From CAVYXF01 sp963772335 (lineage in GTDB: Bacteria; Pseudomonadota; Alphaproteobacteria; Rhizobiales; Rhodomicrobiaceae), in NCBI GenBank assembly GCA_963772335.1, contig CAVYXF010000003.1, positions 248,001 to 312,000 on the forward strand: DNA of 64,000 nt, read 5' to 3'. Positions 16,961 to 26,881 of this stretch are shown piece by piece; position 1 is the first letter of the stretch, and each line of letters starts with the position of its first letter. A program made the translations under genes and the position numbers. Under the pieces are notes generated by a model that searched no databases, was not told where the DNA came from, and worked only from the letters and a program-made list of their open reading frames with translations.

Positions 16961-17074
16961 AGTTTGCGCAGATGCGCCTCCACCCGGGCGCTTATCCGCG
17001 CACCAGCAAGCCTGAGGAGACCGAAACGTTTTAAACCTGTCGTGACAATCAAGATCAAGGAATGGGAGGATCAT

Positions 17075-18259
17075 ATGTTCAGAGTGACACGCCGTAGCAT
17101 GCTTGGCGGAATGGCCGGAGCCCTTGCCGCCGGAGCTTCAAGCCGGCTCTTTGCGGATGTGCCGCCACTGCCGTCGTCACCCGTGACGCTGAACATCGTC
17201 GATGTGGCCGGCAATCTCGCGCTGACGCAGAAGGCGATTAAATCCTACGCCCAGAAAAACCCGAAGCTCGTCTCCAGGGTCAGCTTCGCCAAGGCGCCGG
17301 CGCCCGAGCTACCCGGCAAGATCAAGGCCCAGCAGAGCGCGAGCCGCCTCGACATCGACGGCGTGCTGACCGGCATCGACACGCTTTCAACCGGCGTCGA
17401 TCAGAAGCTCTGGACGACGATGCTTCCAGATTTCGCCAGCAAGCTCCCGAATCTGGACGAGATTTATCTCCCCGGCGCGAAGAAGATGCAGGCCCTCGCG
17501 CAGAACCAGGGCGTGTGCATCGTGTTCTGCCCGGCCGGCCCGCTGCTCGAATACATGCCCGACAAGGTGAAGCAGGTTCCCACGACGCCCGCCGAGCTGC
17601 TCGATTGGGCGAAAGCCAACCCGAACCGCTTCATGTACGCTCGCCCCGCCAATTCGGGACCTGGCCGGGTGTTCATGATGGGGCTGCCTTATATCCTGGG
17701 CGATAAAGATCCTACCGACCCGAAAGACGGCTGGGACAAGACCTGGGATTATCTGAAACAGCTGGGCGAGCACATCGAATATTATCCGTCCGGCACCGGC
17801 CCGACCATGAAGGAGCTGGGCGAGGGCAGTCGCGACATGATCCCGACGCAAATGGGCTGGGACATCAATCCGCGTGCGCTCGGCGTCGTGCCGAAGGAAG
17901 CCAAGACCGCGAATTTCAAGAACATGCACTGGATCCTCGACGCGCACTATCTCTGCATCCCCAAGGGGGTCGCGCCGGAGAAGATGGCTGTTCTCGTCGA
18001 TATGCTCGCCTATCTGCTCACCCCCGAGGCGCAGGCCACCACCTACGACAAGGGCTATTTCTATCCCGGCCCAGCGCGCAAGGACGTGACGCTCGCCATG
18101 GCGCCGCAGGAAAGTCAGGATGTGATGAAGGAGTACGGTCGTCCCGAATACGAGAAGCTCATCACCGAATTCCCGCAGGAGCTGCCGCTGCAGCCGGATA
18201 AGCTCGTCTACGCCTTCAGCCGCTGGGACGAGCAGATCGGCGGCGCCAAGCGCAAGTAA
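17075..18259 (+). CDS. ABC transporter substrate-binding protein (family 1/polyamine-iron type)
   Basis: A 394-residue periplasmic binding protein with a Tat-like signal (TRRSMLGGMAGALAAGASS, cleavage near LFA). The mature part shows the venus-flytrap features of family 1 binding proteins, such as LLDWAKANPNRFMYARP and MLAYLLTPEAQATTYDKG. The ATG at 17075 follows gggagga. The downstream ATPase and two permeases, spaced by 24, -4 and -4 bases, complete an importer of the spermidine/putrescine-Fe(III)-thiamine (MOI) superfamily. The substrate is not evident. Confidence 0.9.
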   Translation: MFRVTRRSMLGGMAGALAAGASSRLFADVPPLPSSPVTLNIVDVAGNLALTQKAIKSYAQKNPKLVSRVSFAKAPAPELPGKIKAQQSASRLDIDGVLTGIDTLSTGVDQKLWTTMLPDFASKLPNLDEIYLPGAKKMQALAQNQGVCIVFCPAGPLLEYMPDKVKQVPTTPAELLDWAKANPNRFMYARPANSGPGRVFMMGLPYILGDKDPTDPKDGWDKTWDYLKQLGEHIEYYPSGTGPTMKELGEGSRDMIPTQMGWDINPRALGVVPKEAKTANFKNMHWILDAHYLCIPKGVAPEKMAVLVDMLAYLLTPEAQATTYDKGYFYPGPARKDVTLAMAPQESQDVMKEYGRPEYEKLITEFPQELPLQPDKLVYAFSRWDEQIGGAKRK

Positions 18260-18283
18260 ATCAAGGCAGTTGAGGCTTTTGTC

Positions 18284-19348
18284 ATGGCACTCGCTCCGCA
18301 TGATTTCCGTCGGCTGAGGCTGGACGGCGTCAGCCGGACTTTCGGTTCCTTCAATGCGCTGAAGGAGGTGAACCTCGACGTCGCGCGAGGCGAGTTCATT
18401 GCTCTGCTCGGGCCCTCGGGCTGCGGCAAGTCCACCGCGCTCAACTGCCTTGCCGGCTTGCTCACGCTCACCTCGGGCTCGATCTGGTTGGATGAGACGC
18501 GCGTCGACCGGCTGAAGCCCGAGGATCGCGGCTTCGGCATGGTGTTCCAGAACTATGCCCTCTTCCCGCATATGAGCGTGCGCAAGAATGTCGGCTTCGG
18601 CCTTGCCATGCAGGGGCGGAGCCGGGCGGAGATCGCCAAGAAGGTCGAAGCAGCTCTTGCCCTGGTGCGGCTGGAGGCGCAGGTAGATAAGCTGCCTGGC
18701 CAACTCTCGGGTGGACAGCAGCAGCGCGTGGCGATCGCTCGCGCCATCGTCATTGAGCCCCCGCTGGTTTTGATGGACGAGCCGCTCTCCAACCTCGACG
18801 CGAAGCTCCGGCTGGAGATGCGTGCCGAGATCCGCCGCATCCATGACCTTGTCGGCTCGACGACCATTTACGTCACCCATGATCAGGACGAGGCGCTTTC
18901 GCTCGCCGATCGTGTGGTCGTGCTGCGCGAGGGCCATGTCCGGCAGATCGGCACGCCCGAGGAGCTCTACGCGCGCCCCCTCCATCCCGATGTCGCCGAG
19001 TTCATGGGCTACCGCAATATCGTTCCTTCCCGCGCCACCCCGACCGGTAACGGCGCCTCGCGGGTCGCGATCGGCGATGCGGCGCTGCTCGGCACCCCGG
19101 TCGATGCCCGCGAAGGCAAGGTAGTGATCGCCTTCCGCCCCGACGACCTAACGCCCCGTGCCGACGGCCCGATCGCCGCAACCGTCACCGCTGCCGAATA
19201 TCGCGGCCGCGACTTCTTCGGCAAGGCCACCACCCCGGCCGGAACAGAGCTCTATTTTCGCTCTGAGGAGAAGGTCGCGCCCGGTGAGGCGGTGAAGCTC
19301 GGCGTTGATCCCGGCCGGCTGCTAATCTATGCGGACGGTGCGCCATGA
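18284..19348 (+). CDS. ABC transporter ATP-binding protein, PotA-like with TOBE domain
   Basis: A 354-residue ATPase with every canonical motif: Walker A GPSGCGKST, Q-loop VFQNYALFPHM, signature LSGGQQQRVAIARA, Walker B LVLMDEPLSNLD and H-loop TIYVTHDQDEA. A C-terminal TOBE domain (about residues 280-350) is typical of the polyamine/sulfate/iron import class. It overlaps the first permease gene by four bases (19345). Confidence 0.95.
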   Translation: MALAPHDFRRLRLDGVSRTFGSFNALKEVNLDVARGEFIALLGPSGCGKSTALNCLAGLLTLTSGSIWLDETRVDRLKPEDRGFGMVFQNYALFPHMSVRKNVGFGLAMQGRSRAEIAKKVEAALALVRLEAQVDKLPGQLSGGQQQRVAIARAIVIEPPLVLMDEPLSNLDAKLRLEMRAEIRRIHDLVGSTTIYVTHDQDEALSLADRVVVLREGHVRQIGTPEELYARPLHPDVAEFMGYRNIVPSRATPTGNGASRVAIGDAALLGTPVDAREGKVVIAFRPDDLTPRADGPIAATVTAAEYRGRDFFGKATTPAGTELYFRSEEKVAPGEAVKLGVDPGRLLIYADGAP

Positions 19349-20262
19349 GCACCGTCTCCCTTCCCGCCGAGCGCGAGCGAACCGAAGAGCGTCGTGACTT
19401 GCGCCAGCGGCTGACGCTGCGCGGCATCGACAGCGTCACCCTGCTCGTGCTGCCGGCAGCGCTATTTCTCTTTGCGCTGTTTGTCTATCCGTTCATCTAC
19501 GGCCTGGTGCTGTCCTTTGAGCCGAAGGAGGGCGGATGGCTCGCCAATTATTCGACATTCTTCTCCGACCCGTTCCTCTACACCACCATCACCAAGACGC
19601 TGTGGCTGGCGCTGCCCGCGACTGTCATCAACATCATCGCCTCGGTGCCGGTGGCGATGCGGGTGCGGCTGATGCGCCGCCAGCGGCTGCTCACCACCAT
19701 CCTGGTCGTGCCGATCACGCTCGGCACCGTGCTGATCGCGGAAGGGCTGCTCAACTATCTCGGTCCCCAGGGCTGGTTCAACCGGGTGCTGATGTCCATT
19801 GGCCTGATCTCCTCGCCCATTCGGCTGGTGCACAATTACTGGGGCGTGCTGATCTCGCTGATCATCTCCGGCTTCCCCTTCACCTTCCTGCTCACCCTCT
19901 CCTATGTGACGGGCATCGACCCCTCGCTCGAGCAGGCAGCAGCCACGCTTGGCGCAAAGCCCTGGTCGCGGTTCCGGCATATCTTCCTGCCGCTCCTCAT
20001 CCCGGGCTTTGCCATCACCTTCTGCCTCACCTTCGTGCAGATGTTCTCGGTGTTTCCCTCGGCCGTGCTGCTCGGCGCGCCGGCCGGTGAGACCCGGGTG
20101 ATCTCAATTGCGGCCTACACCGCCGCTTATGAGCAGTACAACAACTCCATGGCGTCGGCGGTCGCTATGATCATGGGCGCGGTACAGCTTGCGATCGTCA
20201 CGCTAGTCCTTGCCCTTCGCGGCGTGTTCTACCGCGGCCCGGCCACTACCGCGAAGGGGTGA
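19345..20262 (+). CDS. ABC transporter permease (PotB-like)
   Basis: A 305-residue inner-membrane permease with about six helices and the EAA cytoplasmic loop (EQAAATLGAKPWSRFRHIFL) that docks onto the ATPase. It overlaps both neighbours by four bases and belongs to the importer that starts at 17075. Confidence 0.93.
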   Translation: MSTVSLPAERERTEERRDLRQRLTLRGIDSVTLLVLPAALFLFALFVYPFIYGLVLSFEPKEGGWLANYSTFFSDPFLYTTITKTLWLALPATVINIIASVPVAMRVRLMRRQRLLTTILVVPITLGTVLIAEGLLNYLGPQGWFNRVLMSIGLISSPIRLVHNYWGVLISLIISGFPFTFLLTLSYVTGIDPSLEQAAATLGAKPWSRFRHIFLPLLIPGFAITFCLTFVQMFSVFPSAVLLGAPAGETRVISIAAYTAAYEQYNNSMASAVAMIMGAVQLAIVTLVLALRGVFYRGPATTAKG

Positions 20263-21107
20263 TGGTCATGAACCGCGACGCGCTACTCTCAAAACTTTGG
20301 CTGACCGCGGTCTGGGGCGTGGTCAGCCTCTTTATACTCAACCTGGCAGCGATGATTGCCACTGTTGTGGTCAATTCGCTCGGGACGCGTTGGTTCGGCA
20401 CCTGGCTGCCCGCCGGCTTCACCACCCATTGGTACGCCGACGCCTGGGCCGAGTTCCAGCTCAACGACGTGCTGATCGTAACATTTGAGATCGTCGGGCT
20501 TGTAGTGCTATTCGCAGGGCTCCTCGGCGTGCCGGCTGCTTACGCGCTGGCGCGGCGGAATTTTCCGGGCAAACAGGCCGTGATGCTCCTGTTCCTCCTG
20601 CCGCTGATGGTGCCGCCGATCACCTTCGGCATCCCGCTCGCCACGGTGCTGTACAAGGCCGGCTTTGGCGGCTCGATGTCGGGCGTAGTGCTCGCCAATT
20701 TGGTGCCAACCGTGCCGTTCGTGATCCTTGTCATGGTGCCCTTCATTGAACAGATCGATCGACGGATCGAGGACGCAGCGCGTGTGTTCGGGGCGGGAAC
20801 GTTCAAGCTGTTCGTCTATGTGCTACTACCGCTGCTCGCGCCGGGCATTCTCGCGGCGCTTCTCCTGGTCCTGGTTCGCACCATCGCGATGTTCGAGCTG
20901 ACCTTCTTCACGGCCGGGCCGTCGAGCCAGACGCTCGTGGTGTCGCTCTATTATGCGGTCTATGCGGCGGGCGTGCGTGCAGGACAGTCGATCGATGCGA
21001 TGGCGGTCATCTATATGGTGACAACGCTGATCTGGCTGCTGGTTGCGCTGCGCTTTGTCAATCCGACGCAGATCGTGACGCGCGCAAAGCAGCAGCAGTC
21101 CGGCTGA
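20259..21107 (+). CDS. ABC transporter permease (PotC-like)
   Basis: A 282-residue second permease with six predicted helices and an EAA loop (RIEDAARVFGAGTFKLFVYV). It ends the importer operon. The start codon overlaps the preceding stop (GTGATGG); an ATG three codons on (20268) is an alternative. Length is normal for this permease class. Confidence 0.93.
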   Translation: MMVMNRDALLSKLWLTAVWGVVSLFILNLAAMIATVVVNSLGTRWFGTWLPAGFTTHWYADAWAEFQLNDVLIVTFEIVGLVVLFAGLLGVPAAYALARRNFPGKQAVMLLFLLPLMVPPITFGIPLATVLYKAGFGGSMSGVVLANLVPTVPFVILVMVPFIEQIDRRIEDAARVFGAGTFKLFVYVLLPLLAPGILAALLLVLVRTIAMFELTFFTAGPSSQTLVVSLYYAVYAAGVRAGQSIDAMAVIYMVTTLIWLLVALRFVNPTQIVTRAKQQQSG

Positions 21108-21379
21108 TAGGATCGCCTTACGCTTCCCTGCGTCTCGTGCGCAGGCACGCACTGCGACGAAACCCCGCGCATATTGCCCGGTCATCGGATGAGGGATTCT
21201 GTCCTCGCTTGCTCGGCCGATGCGTCTCCTGAGATCACATCCTCGCCAGCGACGACCCGCTTCACACAGGTTTCATGTTGCGTGGGGCAATAATCTCCCG
21301 CATGAAGTCTTCTCCACGGACGGCTCCCAATAATCGGCTCGGAACCCGATTGCCCCCGGCAAAGCACTGAGGTTAGTTG

Positions 21380-22480
21380 ATGCGCACAGTTTTGGCCGCC
21401 GCAGCGGTTGCGGTGATTGCTGGCGGGGGCTATTACGCCTGGAAGACCGATCCGCTCGGAGCTCAAGGGACTGGCAGCCGGCCAGCACAAGGTCAGCGGC
21501 AGGGCGGCAGCCGCGCGGTTCCCGTGGAGGTGGCGGTCGCGCGTAAGGCGATGGCCACCGACGACTTGTGGTCGATCGGCAGCCTGCGCTCGGACGAGTC
21601 GGTGCAGGTCTCCAGCGAAGTCACGGGCCGCATAGCCGAGATCACCTTCAAGGAAGGCGAGCAGGTCATGGCCGGCGCGGTGCTGGTGAAGCTCGATGAT
21701 GCGCTCGCCACCGCCGAGGTGGCCAATGCCAAGGCGCAGCTTGGTCTCGCTCAGGCGAATTTCGAGCGCGCGCAATCCCTCTCCAAGAGCGGCAGCGGCA
21801 CCGAACGAGCCTTCGACGAAGCAACCTCGGCGCTCGGCACCGCGCAAGCAACGCTCCAACTCGCGGAGACGCGACGCGCCAAGCTTTCCATCACCGCGCC
21901 TTTTGACGGCCGCGTCGGCCTGCGCGATCTCTCCATCGGCGCCTATGCGACACCGGGCGCACCGATCGTCAATCTGGAAAAGATCGATCAGCTCAAGGTC
22001 GATTTCCGTCTACCCGAAACGGTGCTGACCGAGGTGAGCGTCGGTCAGGATGTCGAGGTGACGGTCGATGCGTTGCGCGGCCGGGTGTTCTCCGGCCAGG
22101 TCTACGCCATCGATCCGCATGTGGATGTGAACGGACGCTCCCTGCGCATTCGCGCGCGCCTGCCCAATCCGGAGCTGGTGCTGCGCCCCGGGCTGTTCGC
22201 ACGGGTGATCATCAAGGGCCTTGAGGAACGGCAGGTGGTGCGCGTGCCCGAAAGCGCGGTCGTGCCCTCGGGCAATGACAAATTGGTCTATTCCATCGTC
22301 GGCGGCAAGGCGAAGGAGAATAAGGTCACGGTCGGGCGCCGGCGCGCCGGCGAGGTCGAGATCATGACTGGAATCGACGAGGGCACCCAGATCGTCATCT
22401 CCGGCCAGACACGGCTGCGCGACGGCACCACTGTTGAGGTCATCGGCATGCCAGTCGCCAGTGACGGTAAACCGAGCTAA
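21380..22480 (+). CDS. RND efflux periplasmic adaptor (membrane-fusion protein)
   Basis: A 366-residue periplasmic adaptor with an N-terminal anchor or signal (LAAAAVAVIAGGGYYAW). A lipoyl/biotinyl-like half-motif follows (EVTGRIAEITFKEGEQVMAG), then a short coiled-coil hairpin (about residues 110-165) and the second lipoyl half (ITAPFDGRVGLRDLS). Beta-barrel and membrane-proximal domains complete it. It bridges the RND pump encoded nine bases downstream to an outer-membrane channel encoded elsewhere. ATG 21380 is chosen over the in-frame TTG one codon earlier. Confidence 0.93.
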   Translation: MRTVLAAAAVAVIAGGGYYAWKTDPLGAQGTGSRPAQGQRQGGSRAVPVEVAVARKAMATDDLWSIGSLRSDESVQVSSEVTGRIAEITFKEGEQVMAGAVLVKLDDALATAEVANAKAQLGLAQANFERAQSLSKSGSGTERAFDEATSALGTAQATLQLAETRRAKLSITAPFDGRVGLRDLSIGAYATPGAPIVNLEKIDQLKVDFRLPETVLTEVSVGQDVEVTVDALRGRVFSGQVYAIDPHVDVNGRSLRIRARLPNPELVLRPGLFARVIIKGLEERQVVRVPESAVVPSGNDKLVYSIVGGKAKENKVTVGRRRAGEVEIMTGIDEGTQIVISGQTRLRDGTTVEVIGMPVASDGKPS

Positions 22481-22489
22481 GGACATCCG

Positions 22490-25400
22490 ATGGGACTGTC
22501 GGAAATCTGTATCAGGCGGCCGGTCTTTGCCACCGTCCTCAGCCTCATGCTCGTCCTGGTCGGCATCGTCTCCTATGACCGGCTGACGGTGCGCGAATAT
22601 CCCAATATCGACGAGCCGGTCGTCTCGGTCACCACCTCCTATCCTGGCGCATCAGCGCAGATCATCGAGAGCCAGATTACCCAGGTGCTGGAAGGCTCGA
22701 TCGCCGGTATCGAGGGCATCGACATTCTGGAATCCACCAGCCGCGCGGAGTCGAGCCGCATCACCGTGCGTTTCACCCTCGCGGTCGATCCCGATGTCGC
22801 CGCCAACGACGTGCGTGACCGTGTCGGCCGCGTGCGCTCACGCCTGCCCGACGAGGTGGACGAGCCCGTCATCCGCAAGGTCGAGGCTGACGCCCAGCCG
22901 ATCATCAATCTCGTTTTCCGTAACGAGAACATGAACGCTTTGCAGATCACCGACTATGTCGACCGTTACGTGCTTGATCGCCTGAAAAATCTCAAGGGCG
23001 TCGCCGACGTCCAGATCTTCGGCGAGCGGCGCTATGCCATGCGCATCTGGATCGATCGCGAGCGGCTGGCTGCGTACAACCTCACCATTCAGGATATCGA
23101 GGACGCCATCCGCAGCCAGAATGTCGAGCTGCCGGCGGGCCGCCTCGAAAGCATCGACCGCGAATTTACCGTGCTCTCGCGCACCGGCCTCACCAACCCT
23201 ACCGAGTTCTCCCGTATCCGCGTGAAGCAGGCAGACGGCTATCAGGTGCGCCTGCGCGAGGTCGCCCGGGTCGAGCAGGGCGCGGCCGACGAGCGGCGCG
23301 ACAGCCGCTTCAACGGCGCACCTTCGGTGACGGTCGGCATCATCAAACAGGCGGTCGCCAACCCGCTCGATGTGAGCCATGCGCTCCAGACCGTCCTGCC
23401 CGAAATCAACCAGACCCTGCCGCAGGGCATGACGGCGGAGGTCGCCAGTGACAGCGCGGTGTTTATCGACCGGTCGATCAACGCGGTGTTCCACACCATG
23501 CTGGAAGCGGTGGTGCTGGTCGTCCTGGTCATCATGATCTTTCTGCGCTCGATACGCGCCTCGATCATCCCGGTGGTCACCATACCGGTGTCGCTGATCG
23601 CCACCTTCATGCTGATGTACGCCATGGGCTTCACCATCAACACGCTCACCTTGCTCGCCATGGTGATGGCTATCGGCCTCGTCGTGGACGATGCCATCGT
23701 GGTGCTCGAGAACTGCGCCCGCTATATTGAGCGCGGTATGACCCCGTTCGCCGCCGCGATCCAGGGTACCCGCGAGATCGGGTTTGCCGTGGTCGCGATG
23801 ACGCTGACGCTCGCCGCCGTTTACGCCCCGATCGCCTTCGCGCCGGGCCGTATCGGCCGTCTGTTCCTTGAATTTGCGCTCACTCTCGCCGGCGCGGTGA
23901 TCATCTCCGGCTTCGTCGCCCTGACGCTCACGCCGATGATGTGCGCGCGCATCCTCAAACATGAAGAGCGGCCCGGGCGCATCGCAAGATCCCTTGAGGG
24001 CATGCTGACGGGCATGGAGCGCGGCTATCGCAGCATGCTCGCCCGCGCCCTCGAAGCCCGCTTCCTCGTGATCCTCGTGGCGCTCGGCGTGGCGGGAGCC
24101 AGCGTCTACTTCTTCACCGCGCTCAAGCAGGAGCTTGCCCCGATCGAGGATCGCGGCCTGATCAATGTCCGCGGCTCCGCGCCCGAGGGCTCCACCCTTG
24201 CCTTCACCGGCCGTTATGCGGGCCAGGCCCAGCGCATCTTGTCTGACGTCCCGGAGATGGCGGCGGTGCTCACCACGGTCGGCCAACCCGACATCACCGA
24301 TGTTCGCATCACCGGCCGGCTGAAGGACTGGAACGACCGCGAGCGCAAGCAGCAGGACATTGTCGCCGAGGTAGCGGCAAAACTTCGCCGGATTCCTGGT
24401 GTTTCCATAAACGCGACGAACGCTCCATCCTTCGGCGAGCGGAGCGGGGGCCGGCCGGTCGAGTTTGTACTGCAGACCTCGGGCACCTATGAGGAGCTGC
24501 AGGGCTATGTCGAGCGGCTGCTGGCTGAAGTCGAGAACAGCCCTATCCTGACCAATCTCGACAGCGATTTGAAGCTCAACAAGCCCGAGATCACGGTCCG
24601 TCTGAACCGGCCCAAGGTGGCCGATCTCGGCCTGGACGTGTCGGTCATCGGGCGCACAATGGAGACTATGCTCGGCGGCCGCCAGGTCACGCGGTATGAA
24701 GTGAATGGCGAGCAATACGACGTCTATATCCAGCTCGCCGCCGAGGATCGCGCCTCGCCCGATGCGCTGTCACGGATCTACCTGCGCGCGCCGAACGGCG
24801 AGATGGTGCAGATGTCCAACGTCGTGCGTGTGGAGGAAAGCGTAGGGCCCAAGGAGCTGCGTCGCTTCAACCAGCTGCGCTCGGCGACCATTTCCGCCAA
24901 CCTCAATCCGGGCTATGCACTTGGCGATGGCATCGCCGCCATGGAGACCGCCGCCGCCCAGGTGTTGCCCGGCACGGTGCAGACCGATTTGGCCGGCCAA
25001 AGCCGCGAGTTCCGCTCGGCTGGGCAAAGCCTCATCCTGGTGTTCCTGCTTGCGCTCTGCTTCATCTATCTCGTGCTGTCCGCCCAATTCGAGAGCTTTC
25101 GCGATCCAGTCATCATCATGCTGACGGTGCCACTGTCGATGACAGGCGCGCTGGCAGCGCTCTATTACACCGGCTCCACCCTCAACGTGTATTCACAGAT
25201 CGGTCTGATTACGCTTGTAGGCCTCATCACCAAGCACGGCATCCTGATCGTCGAGTTCGCCAACCAGCGCCAGGAAGCGGGCCTCGGCCGGCTGGACGCC
25301 GTGATCGATGCCGCCGCTCTGCGCCTGCGCCCCATCCTGATGACCACGGGCGCAATGGTATTCGGCGCAGTGCCGCTGGCTCTAGCGACAGGCGCGGGCG

Positions 25401-25585
25401 CCGAAAGCCGTCAACAGATCGGCTGGGTAATCGTCGGCGGGATGACGCTCGGTACCCTGATGACGCTGTTCGTCGTGCCCACGGTCTACAGCCTGATAGC
25501 GCGCGTGCACGTCCCCGCAGCCGAAGAGGGCGCCATCGCGCATGGTGATCGGCCAATTGTCACGCCTCCGCTGACGCTGACATAG
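22490..25585 (+). CDS. RND family multidrug-type efflux pump (HAE1)
   Basis: A 1031-residue inner-membrane pump of AcrB-like length with twelve predicted helices and two large periplasmic loops. The proton-relay Asp pair is present in helix 4 (GLVVDDAIVVLENC). It pairs with the adaptor upstream. No outer-membrane factor lies nearby, so a shared TolC-like channel is likely. Substrates are unknown. Confidence 0.95.
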   Translation: MGLSEICIRRPVFATVLSLMLVLVGIVSYDRLTVREYPNIDEPVVSVTTSYPGASAQIIESQITQVLEGSIAGIEGIDILESTSRAESSRITVRFTLAVDPDVAANDVRDRVGRVRSRLPDEVDEPVIRKVEADAQPIINLVFRNENMNALQITDYVDRYVLDRLKNLKGVADVQIFGERRYAMRIWIDRERLAAYNLTIQDIEDAIRSQNVELPAGRLESIDREFTVLSRTGLTNPTEFSRIRVKQADGYQVRLREVARVEQGAADERRDSRFNGAPSVTVGIIKQAVANPLDVSHALQTVLPEINQTLPQGMTAEVASDSAVFIDRSINAVFHTMLEAVVLVVLVIMIFLRSIRASIIPVVTIPVSLIATFMLMYAMGFTINTLTLLAMVMAIGLVVDDAIVVLENCARYIERGMTPFAAAIQGTREIGFAVVAMTLTLAAVYAPIAFAPGRIGRLFLEFALTLAGAVIISGFVALTLTPMMCARILKHEERPGRIARSLEGMLTGMERGYRSMLARALEARFLVILVALGVAGASVYFFTALKQELAPIEDRGLINVRGSAPEGSTLAFTGRYAGQAQRILSDVPEMAAVLTTVGQPDITDVRITGRLKDWNDRERKQQDIVAEVAAKLRRIPGVSINATNAPSFGERSGGRPVEFVLQTSGTYEELQGYVERLLAEVENSPILTNLDSDLKLNKPEITVRLNRPKVADLGLDVSVIGRTMETMLGGRQVTRYEVNGEQYDVYIQLAAEDRASPDALSRIYLRAPNGEMVQMSNVVRVEESVGPKELRRFNQLRSATISANLNPGYALGDGIAAMETAAAQVLPGTVQTDLAGQSREFRSAGQSLILVFLLALCFIYLVLSAQFESFRDPVIIMLTVPLSMTGALAALYYTGSTLNVYSQIGLITLVGLITKHGILIVEFANQRQEAGLGRLDAVIDAAALRLRPILMTTGAMVFGAVPLALATGAGAESRQQIGWVIVGGMTLGTLMTLFVVPTVYSLIARVHVPAAEEGAIAHGDRPIVTPPLTLT

Positions 25586-25916
25586 GCAATGCTGGTCGAG
25601 ACGCGTGCGATGATGCTGCGTTGTCGCGTCTTGCCTGCGCCGACCAAGCCGCTTTCGCGGGCGTTCAGCACTATGCTTCTGGACTCCGGGCCGCAGGCGG
25701 GGTTGGTCGTCCGACGGAGTTCGAGGACAAGCTGTATCACGGCGAGCGGCGGCACGGATGGTGCAAGGGCTGAGTTTCAGCTGTGTCCTCAAGAGCGATC
25801 GTCTCAGGGGCGCCCTTCTCGCGTGCCGGTTGCCTCAGCAATCACGTGAAGGCGGATTATCGCAAGTGGGCTATGATCCCCTTCCAGCTCCAAAGTCGCC
25901 GCCGAGCGAGGGCAAC
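25586..25916. other. Intergenic region, nothing recognised
   Basis: These 331 bases between the RND pump and arfB carry no convincing coding frame, RNA gene or repeat. Open frames that cross it lack a start signal and homology. It should contain the arfB promoter. Confidence 0.55.
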
Positions 25917-26342
25917 ATGTCAGCGCTTCACATTACACCTCAGATCGCCATCGAGGAGAGCGAACTGGAGGAGCGGTTCATCCAGGCCTCGGGCCCGGGC
26001 GGTCAGAATGTCAACAAGGTGGCGACCGCAGTCCAACTTCGCTTTGACGTGGCCCGTTCGCGCTCATTACCGGAGGAGGTACGCCGCCGCCTGATGGCAC
26101 TTGCCGGCCGCCGGCTCACGCAGGAGGGTGTCCTGGTACTGCTTGCCCGCCAGCATCGCACCCAGGAGCGCAATCGTGCGGAGGTTCGAGAGCGGCTAGC
26201 CGAGTTGATCCGGCAGGCCAGTATTGCGCCGAAACCGCGCAAAGCGACCCGTCCGACCCTGGCCAGCAAGCAGCGCCGGCTGCAGGCCAAGACCGTGCGC
26301 TCAGCTCTCAAGCGAGATCGTGCCAAGCCAGCGGACGACTGA
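25917..26342 (+). CDS. arfB: Alternative ribosome-rescue factor, peptidyl-tRNA hydrolase ArfB (YaeJ)
   Basis: A 141-residue class-I-release-factor-like protein. The catalytic GGQ sits in ASGPGGQNVNKVATAVQLRF near residue 27. The C-terminal tail is strongly basic (KPRKATRPTLASKQRRLQAK) and is known in this family to thread into the mRNA entry channel of stalled ribosomes. It frees ribosomes stuck on non-stop mRNA. The ATG at 25917 has gcgaggg upstream. An in-frame ATG 53 codons earlier is rejected because the family begins at IAIEESELEERF. Confidence 0.92.
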   Translation: MSALHITPQIAIEESELEERFIQASGPGGQNVNKVATAVQLRFDVARSRSLPEEVRRRLMALAGRRLTQEGVLVLLARQHRTQERNRAEVRERLAELIRQASIAPKPRKATRPTLASKQRRLQAKTVRSALKRDRAKPADD

Positions 26343-26881
26343 GACAGAGGCGTTGCGAGGTGACGCCCAGGACCATGCCAGACTGGCTGAAAGGGGCCGG
26401 CTCCGTATCAATCCGACCGCGCTTGCACCTCTGCTCTCCGAGTTGGTACAGATCGAAGTCTGGCCCCCTTGGCGTGGGTGCGATCTGCCCGACAACTCGC
26501 CGATGGGCCGCTCTGCGGCGCGAGCCGACGCTCCGACGCTGCGCCCTGAGGCATGACGAAGCCAACTGCGGGTCTCTTGCGGCGGGTGGCGCCTCATCCT
26601 CCAATTTCCCTCTGTCGCTGCCCAGCTCTAACGCCCAAGCGTTTCGCCTCTTTCCCACCGCGGTACCTGGTGGCCATCACCTATGAAGTGCTTCTGAACC
26701 GCCGACGGCCAATCGGGACTGTTCGTATCACTTCGCACGCAGCGGTGCCGGCTCTCGCGCAGAAATTACCTTGAGCGAACCTTGCGGCATCGACCGGTTC
26801 TCCGCAACGGCACCTATCCACATGAATCCGAAATCGGGCGAAGCGATTCCAGCTTAACAGCCCACCTTCTGGAGGTATTCC
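26343..26881. other. Intergenic region, nothing recognised
   Basis: This 539-base stretch between arfB and the autotransporter has several short open frames on both strands without start signals or family resemblance. No tRNA, clear terminator or repeat was seen. A ggaggt RBS for the autotransporter lies at its right edge. Confidence 0.55.

Noticed and set aside
22838..24715. A 625-codon minus-strand frame inside the RND pump gene
   Set aside because: It mirrors the pump coding frame, is rich in His, Arg and Asp from complementary codons, and has no family resemblance.
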